A stretch of DNA of 64,000 bases from Flavobacteriales bacterium (GCA_016710965.1 JADJTW010000031.1:858509-922508), one strand, 5' to 3'; shown: positions 25,802-34,122, numbered from the stretch's first letter. Numbers and translations: made by a program. Notes: a model not told the origin generated them from the sequence alone.

Positions 25802-27557
25802 CTATGGGGCTATTCCTTGCACCAGCATCCGCCCATTCGAGAAGGTGCAGGGTCGTGCCTCCGGCTCCTGGAAATAGAGGACGGCACTCGCCGCAGTGGC
25901 GCTCACCGGCACGTGCCTGATGCACTGCCAGCGCTCTCCATGCCACTGCGCCCTGCGCGTGCTGAGGAAAACGATGTCGTTGTAGATGATGGCACCGGAG
26001 GCATCAATGATGTCAATGACCAGCCGCGGGTCGATGACGATGCAAGAGGACTCAAGTTCCGCGCTTACTTGGACAAGGAGGTCCTGCGATCGAAGGCGCT
26101 GAACAGGAAGCTCGATCATCGACGACCGTTCGGCAGCATGAACGGAGAACGCAAATGCAGTGTCCGCGATCATCTCCACGCGAAGCGGCGTCTCGCGCAG
26201 GAGCAGAAAGAGCTGGTTCCGAGGAGCGCTATCCACGACCCCTGAATCCTGCGCGGGCCGCATCGAGATCGCGACGCATGGCGATGCGTACATCGTCCTT
26301 GCCATTCGGCCAACTGTGCGCGTTGGCATCGCCTTCGCTCCCATGCATGCGCCGTTGCAGCGCCCACGGATGTCCCGCGTGCCGGTGCGTGCCCACGACG
26401 GCCGGGCGACCAAGTTCTTTCTCCAGGGCGGCCACATGATGAACGAATCGGTTCGGTATCGACTGCTCTGGCCAGAGCACGGTGCTTTCGAGATTGCCCG
26501 TTCTCAGCGCGCGAAGAGGCAGCATGAGCAGCGGCACCGCGAGGAGCCAACCGTATCGCCAGCGCGCGGCCAGTCGGTCGGCAGTCAGGCCCGTGAGCAA
26601 GATGGCCAGCAGGAGCGAATGCAATGCGGTACGGTCCTCGGCGTAGTTCAGGTGGATGGCATGCGCGGCCATGATTCGTCCGAGCGACTCCAATAGCAAC
26701 AAAGCCAGAACGAGTATCCCGGGTCCTCGCAGCAGCTTTGTGCGTGTCCATTCGAACAATAACACCAGGCCAGCGACGCCTACGAACATGAGCATCGCGG
26801 CACGAAAACCTGGCACATCCTGTCCAAGGACACGCCAAGCCAGTGTGCCCACTGTGACGCCCATGAAACCGCTCGTTCCTCCATGATAAAGAAGTCCCAG
26901 TTCGGAAAGCAGCAGTGAGAGCGCTGCAGCTCCCGCGAACGGGAGCCAGCCCAGCGCAGCAACCAGGAGCAGACTACGGCGCTCCCTGCCCACCAGAACC
27001 GTGAGCACCACGAGGATAACGGCCCACAGCGGCACCAGTGCCAACAGGAATCCGTTCGCTACCGCCATGCCCAGCAGAACAGCGAGCAGATCGCCACGAC
27101 GATGCCATTGGGCGAAGCGCAGCAGGGCTTGCACGGAGAACAGCAGGAAGGCCATCGCAGGTCCGTAGCCGCGGAAGAGGGAGAAGAAGTCGAGCAGGAA
27201 CGGGCAGAGCAACAAGGCCGACCACAGGACCCAACGCACCGTGCGATGCTGCACGTGGTGGCCCAGACGCCACGCGCTCCACGCGAAGAGCAAGTAGCTG
27301 AGCACGCTGCCGTAACGCAAAGCCAGCAGCTTCAGCCCGAAGAGCTTGAACCCGATGAAGCCGAGCAGGCTGTTGAGGTAGTGGTTGTTCGCATCCCACA
27401 GTGAAGCGAATGGCAGGAAACGGCCGCTCTGCGCATACGCAATGAAAGAGGTGGCTTCATCATGGACCAGCGGCACGAGCAATGCGCGCAGCAGCACGAG
27501 GAGGAAGACCAACCCGGCCGTTGCGATGAAGACGATGCGTTCGCTGCGCGCGCCCAT
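25802..27557 (-). CDS. GT-C-like membrane glycosyltransferase with C-terminal domain (frameshifted)
   Basis: From 27557 the frame encodes a polytopic protein of the H-D-E subfamily (Asp33-Glu34 in LVHDEATSF; NNHYLNSLLGF; DFFSLFRGYG; TVLWPEQSIPNRF). It degenerates after RRDLDAA and would stop at 26229. The adjacent frame continues from about 26250 with QDSGVVDSAPRNQLFLLLRE, which aligns in spacing with the same region of the intact paralogue (STSDGVLHMLERKE), and runs to 25802. A single-base gain (or two-base loss) near 26250 is inferred. The gene starts 6 bases after scoA and ends 39 bases before scoB, so it splits the CoA-transferase pair and is likely co-transcribed with both. Confidence 0.72.
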
Positions 27558-27563
27558 GCGCGA

Positions 27564-28262
27564 TCAGCTTCGCTTGCGCACCGTGCGCTGCTCGATCCGC
27601 TTCTCGTAATCCTTTCCTTGGAAGATGCGCTGCACGAAAATGCCGGGCGTATGCACTGCATCGGGATCAAGCATTCCGGGCTCTACCAACTCCTCCACCT
27701 CCGCCACCGTGATCTTGCCGGCCATGGCCATCATGGGGTTGAAGTTGCGCGCCGTGCGCTTGTAGACCAGGTTGCCGAAGCGGTCGCCCTTCCATGCCTT
27801 CACCAGTGCGAAATCGGCGCGGAGCCCGCTCTCGAGCACGTGCATCTTCCCGTTGAACTCCCGCACCTCCTTGCCCTGGCCCACCTCGGTACCGAAGCCT
27901 GCGGGCGTGAAGAATGCTGGTATGCCAGCACCACCAGCACGGCATCGTTCGGCAAGCGTGCCTTGCGGGATAAGGTCCACCTCCAGTTCACCGCTCAGCA
28001 TCTGGCGCTCGAACTCCTCGTTCTCGCCCACGTAGCTGCTGATCATCTTCCTGATCTGGCGCGTCTTCAATAGCAAGCCCAGGCCGAAGTCGTCCACGCC
28101 CGCGTTGTTGCTGATGCATGTGAGGCCCTTCGTACCCCGGCGTACGAGCGCAGCGATCAGGTTTTCCGGAATGCCGCACAATCCAAAGCCACCGACCATG
28201 AGGGTCATGTTATCCGTCAATCCGTCGAGCGCTGCATCGGCGCTGGCCACTAATTTGTTCAT
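27564..28262 (-). CDS. scoA: 3-oxoacid CoA-transferase subunit A
   Basis: The 232-residue alpha subunit of the succinyl-CoA:3-oxoacid CoA-transferase family, used in ketone-body/butanoate metabolism. VGGFGLCGIPENLIAALVRR is the CoA-binding segment typical of the alpha subunit; ISNNAGVDDFGLGLLL and IPAFFTPAGFGTEV complete the family pattern. A TATCTTCG element lies 17 nt before the ATG. It heads an unusual three-gene run: scoA, a GT-C glycosyltransferase, then scoB. Confidence 0.94.
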   Translation of the reverse strand: MNKLVASADAALDGLTDNMTLMVGGFGLCGIPENLIAALVRRGTKGLTCISNNAGVDDFGLGLLLKTRQIRKMISSYVGENEEFERQMLSGELEVDLIPQGTLAERCRAGGAGIPAFFTPAGFGTEVGQGKEVREFNGKMHVLESGLRADFALVKAWKGDRFGNLVYKRTARNFNPMMAMAGKITVAEVEELVEPGMLDPDAVHTPGIFVQRIFQGKDYEKRIEQRTVRKRS

Positions 28263-28279
28263 GCGCGTATGAAGTGCGC

Positions 28280-28287
28280 CGAAGATA
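28280..28287 (-). promoter_or_regulatory. -7 promoter element (TATCTTCG) of scoA
   Basis: TATCTTCG on the minus strand, 17 nt upstream of the scoA ATG. The divergent YHS gene starts 83 bases further on. Confidence 0.45.
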
Positions 28288-28369
28288 GCAGGCCACCCGA
28301 GGAACTCCGGTGGTGGTTGTCAGGGATGCGTAGGGCTGTCGACTTCCGCTTCGTTCATCATCACCGAGA

Positions 28370-28824
28370 ATGCGCACAGGCCTTCTTTCCCTCCTGTTCA
28401 TCGCCCCACTGATCTGCACCTCGCAGGACCTCTCCCCATTCTTCAATGTCGACAGCAAGGGACTCTGGGTGGAAGGCTACGACCCGGTGGCCTACCTCGT
28501 TCAGGGCCGGGCCGTCAAGGGCAGTGCCTCGATAGTTACGGTCCATCGAGGAGCCACCTTCCACTTCGCCATCGCCGCGCATCGCGACCTGTTCCTGAAG
28601 GATCCGGAGCGGTACCTGCCGGAATATGGTGGCTGGTGCGCATACGCCATGGGTGCCCGGAATGAGAAAGTGGAAGTGGATCCCGAGACGTTCAAGGTGA
28701 AGGATGGCAGGTCTACCTCTTCTACAACGCCTATTTCAGCAACACGCTCACCGCGTGGAACAAGAACGAGGCCTTGTTGCAGGCGGCTGCCGATCGCAAC
28801 TGGACCGCCTTCAAGCATAAATGA
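28370..28824 (+). CDS. secreted YHS-domain protein (frameshifted)
   Basis: About 150 residues: a signal peptide (MRTGLLSLLFIAPLICTS), then the YHS core WVEGYDPVAYLVQGRAVKG and YLPEYGGWCAYAMG, as in periplasmic heavy-metal-associated or tyrosinase-linked YHS proteins. After VKDG at 28709-28711 the frame is lost. Restoring one base gives VYLFYNAYFSNTLTAWNKNE and a stop at 28822-28824, which overlaps the next gene's ATG (ATGA) exactly as expected. The reconstruction is therefore well supported; the shift may be a real mutation or a base-calling error. Ligand unknown. Confidence 0.8.
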
Positions 28825-29243
28825 TCCGACCCATGCACCTGCGAAGAATGCTCCATTGGTTGCCGAACGTGGTGGCCGCTGTCATCTTGTTGCAAACGCT
28901 CTATTTCAAGTTCTCGGCATCGCCCGAATCGGTGTACATCTTCACCACCATCAACGCCGAACCTGGAGGCCGCATCGGATCGGGCGTCGTAGAACTCATC
29001 GCCGCCGTGCTGCTACTTTGGCCGCGCTTTGCGTGGGCCGGGGCCGGTCTTGCGTTGGGCACCATGATGGGAGCCATCCTCACGCACCTCACCATCCTCG
29101 GCATCGAAGTACAGGGCGACAGCGGCCTGCTGTTCACCCTGGCGATGGTGGTGGCCGGTGCTTCGGCATGGGTGCTCTTCCGCGACCGGCATACCGCTGC
29201 GGCATTCCAGCATTCGCTTCGTCGGGACCACGACGATCTCTGA
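28821..29243 (+). CDS. DoxX-like membrane protein
   Basis: A 140-residue inner-membrane protein with four hydrophobic segments (VVAAVILLQTLYFKF, VVELIAAVLLLWP, GLALGTMMGAILTHL, LLFTLAMVVAGASAWVLF). The LYFKFSASPESVYIF loop resembles the KF motif of DoxX/DoxD-like proteins. The start overlaps the YHS stop, so the pair is translationally coupled and may act together at the membrane; that link is inference. Confidence 0.78.
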   Translation: MIRPMHLRRMLHWLPNVVAAVILLQTLYFKFSASPESVYIFTTINAEPGGRIGSGVVELIAAVLLLWPRFAWAGAGLALGTMMGAILTHLTILGIEVQGDSGLLFTLAMVVAGASAWVLFRDRHTAAAFQHSLRRDHDDL

Positions 29244-29279
29244 AATGCACGACACTCCAACCTAATCAGGACAAGCACA

Positions 29280-29795
29280 ATGACCGCCCTCGTTGAATAC
29301 AACACATCAGTGCTCGAGAAGGTGGATGCGCTCCTGCACCAGCTTGCCGATGAAGAGCTCGCCCGTGCCCGCACCCTGCTCTTCGGCAGCAGTATCGGAC
29401 AGCACTTCCGCCATATCCTTGAATTCTACGCCTGCCTGCTCGGCGAGGCCGACTCGGGCCTCTTCAGCTATGACCGGCGCAAACGCGACCTCCTGATCGA
29501 AACGGAGGTGATCGCAGCGCGTGCGAGCACTGTCCGAAGCATCAGCATGCTCCATGATCTCCGCCATGACCGTGAACTGGTCATGGAAAGTGAACTGCCC
29601 GGATTGGACGGCACGATCGCCCATCGTACCACGCTGAAGCGGGAGCTCGCCTATCTCGCCGATCACAGCGTGCACCATCTGGCCATGGTGCGCATCGCAC
29701 TGGAGCAGGAGCTTCCGCTTGTGCGCTTTCCGGGGCACCTGGGCGTGGCAGCGTCCACGAGAAACCATCAAGCGCGCGCGGTGGCGGCGCACTGA
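29280..29795 (+). CDS. DinB family (four-helix metal-binding) protein
   Basis: A 171-residue helical protein. Histidines at the positions of the DinB/YfiT metal triad are visible in SIGQHFRHILEFYACLL and in LADHSVHHLAMVRI, with the downstream GHLGVAAST segment seen in Bacteroidota members. Relatives include bacillithiol- or mycothiol-dependent transferases and proteins of unknown function. No partner gene nearby clarifies the role. It ends 2 bases before the ATP-grasp gene. Confidence 0.85.
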   Translation: MTALVEYNTSVLEKVDALLHQLADEELARARTLLFGSSIGQHFRHILEFYACLLGEADSGLFSYDRRKRDLLIETEVIAARASTVRSISMLHDLRHDRELVMESELPGLDGTIAHRTTLKRELAYLADHSVHHLAMVRIALEQELPLVRFPGHLGVAASTRNHQARAVAAH

Positions 29796-29797
29796 CC

Positions 29798-30934
29798 ATG
29801 CGGCACCGCATCGCCGACCGGCTGAACCACGAGTACTGGCCGTGGTGGGTCATCTATCTGCCGGTCATTCCATTCTACCTGTACCAAGCAATTCGCCAAC
29901 GCCGGGCTGCCTTCTTCACCAACGTCAATCCGTCCATTGATCTGGGCGGCTTCTTCGGCGAGCGCAAATCGAGCATCTATCAACTGCTGCCGGAGGGGAG
30001 CTATCCGCGCACGGTACTGGTTCGGGCTGGCAGCAGCGCGGCGACCATCATGCGCCTCCGCGAAGAAGCGGACTTGTCGTTCCCATTGATCGTAAAGCCC
30101 GACATCGGCGAACGCGGAAGGGCCGTGCGCATCGCGCGCGATGAGCGGGACCTTATTGAGCATATCGCCACCTGCCAGGAGGACATGCTGATGCAGCAAT
30201 TGGCGGAAGCGCCGCTTGAGTTCAGCCTCTTCTTCATGAAGCATCCGGACACAACGCGTGTGGAATTGCTCTCCATCACCGGCAAGCGCTTCCTCAGCGT
30301 CGAGGGCGATGGGATGCGCGCCATAGAGGATCTGCTCAACGCAACAGTGCGCGGTGGCAGGCAGGCACGCAGGCTGTCCCGGTCAGCTGGGCCGGAGCTT
30401 CAACGCATTGCTGCCGCAGGTGAGCGGATACTGGTGGAGCCTATCGGCAACCACTGTCGGGGAACGGCCTTCTTCGATGCCAGCCAACTGGCCACTCCCG
30501 AGCTGCGCACTGCCTTGCAAGTACTGCTCACCGTCACCAGCGGCATACACTATGGCCGCTTCGATGTTCGATGTGAGAACGAGGCTGCATTGCAAGCGGG
30601 CCGATTCACCGTGATCGAGCTGAACGGGGTGAGCAGCGAGCCGGGCCATATCTACGATCCGGAGCGGAGCGTTTGGTGGTGCTGGCAGGAACTCCTGCGG
30701 CATGTACGGCGCATCGGCGCACTGAGCGAGCGTTTGCAGCACATGGGGCATGAACCGGCTTCGGCGATGACCGTGGTCCGCCGTTGCATGCAGCACTTCG
30801 CCACCAAGCCGTGCGCTATGGCACCCACCCCTGCGAGCGCAGGAGTCCATAGAGCCCCGAACCCAGCAGCACCAGGCCTATCCCACGGAACAGCCGCCGC
30901 AGGCCTCGTGGCGATAGCTTCTCCTGCGCCTTGA
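29798..30934 (+). CDS. ATP-grasp domain protein (C-terminal end uncertain)
   Basis: A 378-residue open frame related to D-alanine-D-alanine ligase/carbamoyl-phosphate-synthase-type ATP-grasp proteins: FPLIVKPDIGERGRAVRIA is the nucleotide-binding lysine loop, and YGRFDVRCE and FTVIELNGVSSEPG carry the metal-binding Asp, Glu and Asn. One hydrophobic segment near the N-terminus (YWPWWVIYLPVIPFYLY) may anchor it. The last ~40 residues (Ala/Pro-rich) lie antisense to the convergent LysE gene and look non-genuine. In the +1 frame a stop occurs at 30851-30853, so another indel near 30805 is possible. Substrate unknown. Confidence 0.78.
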   Translation: MRHRIADRLNHEYWPWWVIYLPVIPFYLYQAIRQRRAAFFTNVNPSIDLGGFFGERKSSIYQLLPEGSYPRTVLVRAGSSAATIMRLREEADLSFPLIVKPDIGERGRAVRIARDERDLIEHIATCQEDMLMQQLAEAPLEFSLFFMKHPDTTRVELLSITGKRFLSVEGDGMRAIEDLLNATVRGGRQARRLSRSAGPELQRIAAAGERILVEPIGNHCRGTAFFDASQLATPELRTALQVLLTVTSGIHYGRFDVRCENEAALQAGRFTVIELNGVSSEPGHIYDPERSVWWCWQELLRHVRRIGALSERLQHMGHEPASAMTVVRRCMQHFATKPCAMAPTPASAGVHRAPNPAAPGLSHGTAAAGLVAIASPAP

Positions 30935-31445
30935 CGCCAAGCCGCACGAGGATCATCAACAGGATGATGGCGCCCAAGAACGCGCCCAGCGAGAAAGCCA
31001 ATAGGTCGACCGGGCGGTCGCCCAGCATGCCGAAAGAGACGAGCATGAGCTTCACGCCGCACCAGAAGAGCAGCAGCTGCGGATTGGCCAGGCCGAGGAA
31101 AAGGCCGCGCCTCAGGTCGCCCGACAGCTTGTCCTCGCCGGGTGCGGCGGGCTTGGGTTTGAATACGAACACGAAATAGATCCCCAGTGTAAGAAGCACA
31201 GCGCTCACCACGATGGTGATGCCTGTACGGCCCATGCCCAGTGCATGCACCAGCCAGCCTGCACCAGCGAACGCGATACCCGCATACAGCAGTTCCGGCA
31301 ACGCACCACCCACGGCCATGCGACGACCGGCGTGCCGCCCCCACTTCACCGTATGGGCAAGCACGGCGGTGTTCACCACGCCCGCTTGCAGCGAGCCGAC
31401 GAAGCTGGCCAGTGCGGCCACCAGGAAGAAGAGCAATGGTTCCAC
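30816..31445 (-). CDS. LysE family amino-acid/metabolite exporter
   Basis: About 209 residues with six hydrophobic segments. LVAALASFVGSLQAGVVNTAV is the family's N-terminal segment, and GLFLGLANPQLLLFWCGV is the conserved NP-containing loop. The GTG at 31445 was preferred to an ATG at 31469 because TATTTTG lies 7 nt before it and the extra residues are not typical. The exported substrate cannot be told. It overlaps the 3' end of the convergent ATP-grasp reading frame. Confidence 0.86.
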   Translation of the reverse strand: MEPLLFFLVAALASFVGSLQAGVVNTAVLAHTVKWGRHAGRRMAVGGALPELLYAGIAFAGAGWLVHALGMGRTGITIVVSAVLLTLGIYFVFVFKPKPAAPGEDKLSGDLRRGLFLGLANPQLLLFWCGVKLMLVSFGMLGDRPVDLLAFSLGAFLGAIILLMILVRLGVKAQEKLSPRGLRRLFRGIGLVLLGSGLYGLLRSQGWVP

Positions 31446-31459
31446 CTTTGCGCAAAATA
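31443..31459. promoter_or_regulatory. overlapping divergent -7 elements (CACCTTTG / TATTTTG)
   Basis: The 17 bases read CACCTTTG on the plus strand (23 nt before the ATG at 31474) and TATTTTG on the minus strand (7 nt before the GTG at 31445). The plus-strand element overlaps the LysE start codon, so the two promoters can hardly fire at once. Confidence 0.4.
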
Positions 31460-31473
31460 GCCGCTGCACGCCA

Positions 31474-31707
31474 ATGAGCCTCCTTCGCTTCCACTGGGAC
31501 TTCTTCGGGCCGGATGCTCATGCAACAGCATCCCACTTCCTGCATCACGTCGATGAGTTCTGCCTTCGCGAGGGCATCGATGACCGGCGCCATTGGGTGA
31601 CCGCGCATCCGGTACGCTGCACAGCCACCTTGGAGTGCGAGGAGCAGCACCTGAAAGCCATTCGCGATGCGCTGCGCCCCAAACGGGCGGAACGCGTGCT
31701 CGAGTGA
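31474..31707 (+). CDS. small conserved Bacteroidota protein of unknown function
   Basis: A 77-residue soluble protein (LLRFHWDFFGPDAHATASHF ... HPVRCTATLECEEQHLKAIR). I recall similar short proteins with the FNWDFFGP..A..TA start in other Bacteroidota, none characterised. There is no signal peptide or membrane segment. Histidine and acidic residues are frequent but form no metal motif I can name. It is divergent from the LysE gene and convergent with the aldehyde dehydrogenase gene, the stops being 4 bases apart. Confidence 0.7.
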   Translation: MSLLRFHWDFFGPDAHATASHFLHHVDEFCLREGIDDRRHWVTAHPVRCTATLECEEQHLKAIRDALRPKRAERVLE

Positions 31708-31711
31708 GCCG

Positions 31712-33109
31712 CTAGAGCACACGGCGAAGGATCCGCTCCTTCAACTTCGTGTAAGGCGGGTCCTGCAATCCGTGGTCAATGAGCGTGCTGGCTTGCACCA
31801 CGCCCTTGTGGTTGCTGAAAAGAACAAAGCTGTCGAAGCCGTGGTAGCGGCCCATCCCGCTATGGCCCACCCCGCCGAAGGGCAGTTCATGCGGGCCGAA
31901 CTGCAGCAGGCAATGGTTGATGCAGCCGCCGCCGAAGGCCAGCTCTTCCTTGAACCAGCGCTGTATGGGGCGGTCATGGCTGAACAGATAGGCAGCCAGT
32001 GGTTGCGGATTGCGAGCAAGGATGGCCTTCAGCTCATCGCGCTCTCTCCAGATCAGTGCCGGCAGGACCGGTCCGAAGATCTCCTCGCGCATCACAGGAC
32101 TGTCAAGCGTAACACCAGTAAGAACAGTTGGCGCGATGTAGCCGTCGGCTTCTTCGGTGATCCCTCCCAGGCGGACATCGCCCTGTGCCAGATAGGCCTG
32201 CACGGTTTGGAAACGGCGCTGATGTATCATGCGCGCGTAGTCCGGACTGCGCTGCGGATCGTCACCGTAGAAGCGCCGAACACGATTCGCAAAGGCTTCG
32301 AGGAAGGGCTCCATCACCGACGCATGCACCAGGGCGTGGTCCGTGGCGATGCAGGTCTGTCCAGCATTGAAGTACTTGCTCCATGCGATGCGCCTGGCGG
32401 CCACCTTCACATCGGCTGTGGCATCCACGATAGCGGGGCTCTTTCCACCGAGCTCCAGCGTTACGGGAACCAATTGTTCCGCGGCTAGCTTCAACACTGC
32501 GCGCCCGACGCTCGCGCTGCCCGTGAAGAAGACATGGTCGAAGCGGAAACCGCGCATAAGGGCAGGCACCACCTCGCGCCCTTCGCCCTGGATCACCACC
32601 GCCTGGCCGTCGTGGAGCGCTTCGCGAATGACTCGTTCCACCACCCTTGCCGTGGCAGGCGCATCCTCGCTGGGTTTCAGCACCGCGCAATTTCCCGCCG
32701 CGATCGCCCCGACAAGGGGTGAGAGAAGAAGCAGTGCCGGGTAATTCCATGGCGCGATGATGAGTACCACGCCCAACGGTTGAAGCAGGGTTTCGCTCCG
32801 TGCGAGCTGTATCGCCAGCGGGGTATGCACTGAGCGGGGTCTCATCCACTCCTTCAGATGCTCCGTGGCATGGTCGATCGCGGCGTACACCAGGCCGATG
32901 TCGCTCATGTACGCCTCGAAGCGCGGCTTGCGCATGTCGGCACGCATGGCCTCAAGAAGCTCCTCCTCATGCTTACGTATCGATGCCTTCAATGCCCTCA
33001 ACGCGTCGCGTCGAGCGGCATGGGACCGCGTAGCACCGGAGTCGAAGTGCTCGCGCAAGCGGTGGGCTTCGGCCAACGGTTCCATCGTCGCCAAGGTAGC
33101 CCGGCTCAT
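31712..33109 (-). CDS. aldehyde dehydrogenase (class 3-like)
   Basis: A 465-residue NAD(P)-dependent enzyme oxidising aldehydes to acids. The catalytic Cys is in NAGQTCIATD, the general-base Glu in VTLELGGKSPAIV, the cofactor segment is VLIIAPWNYP, and EEIFGPVLP and GGVGHSGMGRYHG follow. The short length and C-terminal hydrophobicity resemble class 3 / fatty-aldehyde enzymes. The start overlaps the stop of the upstream GT2 gene (ATGA). Confidence 0.93.
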   Translation of the reverse strand: MSRATLATMEPLAEAHRLREHFDSGATRSHAARRDALRALKASIRKHEEELLEAMRADMRKPRFEAYMSDIGLVYAAIDHATEHLKEWMRPRSVHTPLAIQLARSETLLQPLGVVLIIAPWNYPALLLLSPLVGAIAAGNCAVLKPSEDAPATARVVERVIREALHDGQAVVIQGEGREVVPALMRGFRFDHVFFTGSASVGRAVLKLAAEQLVPVTLELGGKSPAIVDATADVKVAARRIAWSKYFNAGQTCIATDHALVHASVMEPFLEAFANRVRRFYGDDPQRSPDYARMIHQRRFQTVQAYLAQGDVRLGGITEEADGYIAPTVLTGVTLDSPVMREEIFGPVLPALIWRERDELKAILARNPQPLAAYLFSHDRPIQRWFKEELAFGGGCINHCLLQFGPHELPFGGVGHSGMGRYHGFDSFVLFSNHKGVVQASTLIDHGLQDPPYTKLKERILRRVL

Positions 33110-34110
33110 GCAGCCAGGATGAAGTCGTCGCCTTCCACCAAGCCACGCGAGAGGAGATACTCCGCGATGCGATCACCGGTGCCCCGCTGGCTGATGAATG
33201 AAACGACGAAGGCCATGCCTGCTGGTGGCAGCGCATCATGCGGTATGAAGACGTAGCCCGGCACTTCGCGTGGTTTCACATCCGTGAAGGCGTTGATCCG
33301 GATCCCCTCCGCCTCCAGCAAACGGGCGCGATCGCGGCACAATCCGCTCGTTCCGGCAACGATTACCGGCCTTCCGTTCAGCTTTCGATGCAACCACTTC
33401 GCCAGCCATTTCGCCTTGGTGCTGAAGAAGGCATCCACGCTGTAGTTGGCATGCGTGCGGCTGAGTCGATGCGGATGATCGACCCATGTTAGCAGTTCCT
33501 CGGGCAGCTTCGCGAAGCGAACACCGGCATCCATCCAGCGCAGCCAGAGCTCATGATCTTCCGGCAGTGGGCCGGTCGAATAAGCACCGTGTTGCTCCAC
33601 CAACTCGCGCCTGAACATTACCGTGGGATGCGCTATCGGCGCATCCACGAAGCGCTTCACGTAATGCTCATGAGGTGTCGCGATCGCATTCTGCCAGTTT
33701 ACGAACCACGCCATGCCGCTGCTCTTCACCACCTTGGTCTCGAAACGGGTGCGCGTTCCAAGCACGCCGACCTCCGGATACGCTTCCAGAAAGGCCACCT
33801 GTTTCGCGAGGCGCTCCGGATGGCTGATGTCATCGGCATCCATGCGGGCGATGTACTTGCCTTGGGCATGCGTTAGGCCAGTGTTCAAAGCATGGGCGAT
33901 GCCGATTCGTGGTTCATCCAGCAGCGTGATGCGCGGATCGCGTTCGGCCCAACGCTGTGCAATGGAAGAGCCTTCGTCGGTGCTGGCGTTGTCGAGCAGC
34001 AGCAGTTTCCAATCGGAATACGTCTGTTGCGCAATGCTGGCGATCGCGGCCTCCAGCGTGCTCACGGCGTTGCGGAAGGGAAGCAGGATGCAGACCCGGT
34101 CCATGGTCAT
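33106..34110 (-). CDS. GT2 family glycosyltransferase
   Basis: A 334-residue GT-A enzyme: CILLPFRNAVSTLEAAIASI and LLDNASTDEGSS form the nucleotide-sugar site, ARMDADDISHPERL carries the DxD metal motif, and EDHELWLRW supplies the catalytic acidic residues. The last hundred residues contain a Rossmann-like stretch (GRPVIVAGTSGLCRDRARLL), an unusual addition that could bind a nucleotide or a partner. Donor and acceptor unknown. It lies between a DUF3667 gene and an aldehyde dehydrogenase on the minus strand. Confidence 0.88.
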   Translation of the reverse strand: MTMDRVCILLPFRNAVSTLEAAIASIAQQTYSDWKLLLLDNASTDEGSSIAQRWAERDPRITLLDEPRIGIAHALNTGLTHAQGKYIARMDADDISHPERLAKQVAFLEAYPEVGVLGTRTRFETKVVKSSGMAWFVNWQNAIATPHEHYVKRFVDAPIAHPTVMFRRELVEQHGAYSTGPLPEDHELWLRWMDAGVRFAKLPEELLTWVDHPHRLSRTHANYSVDAFFSTKAKWLAKWLHRKLNGRPVIVAGTSGLCRDRARLLEAEGIRINAFTDVKPREVPGYVFIPHDALPPAGMAFVVSFISQRGTGDRIAEYLLSRGLVEGDDFILAA

Positions 34111-34122
34111 GGCGCCGGTTGT

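Noticed and set aside
25802..26437. Separate 211-residue gene
   Set aside because: Its first ~60 residues are an out-of-frame reading of the GT-C gene; the remainder matches the C-terminal region of the intact paralogue.
19807..27557. Programmed ribosomal frameshifting in the GT-C genes
   Set aside because: The two shifts run in opposite directions, lack slippery sequences, and similar shifts occur in scoB, the YHS gene and purD, so assembly errors fit better.
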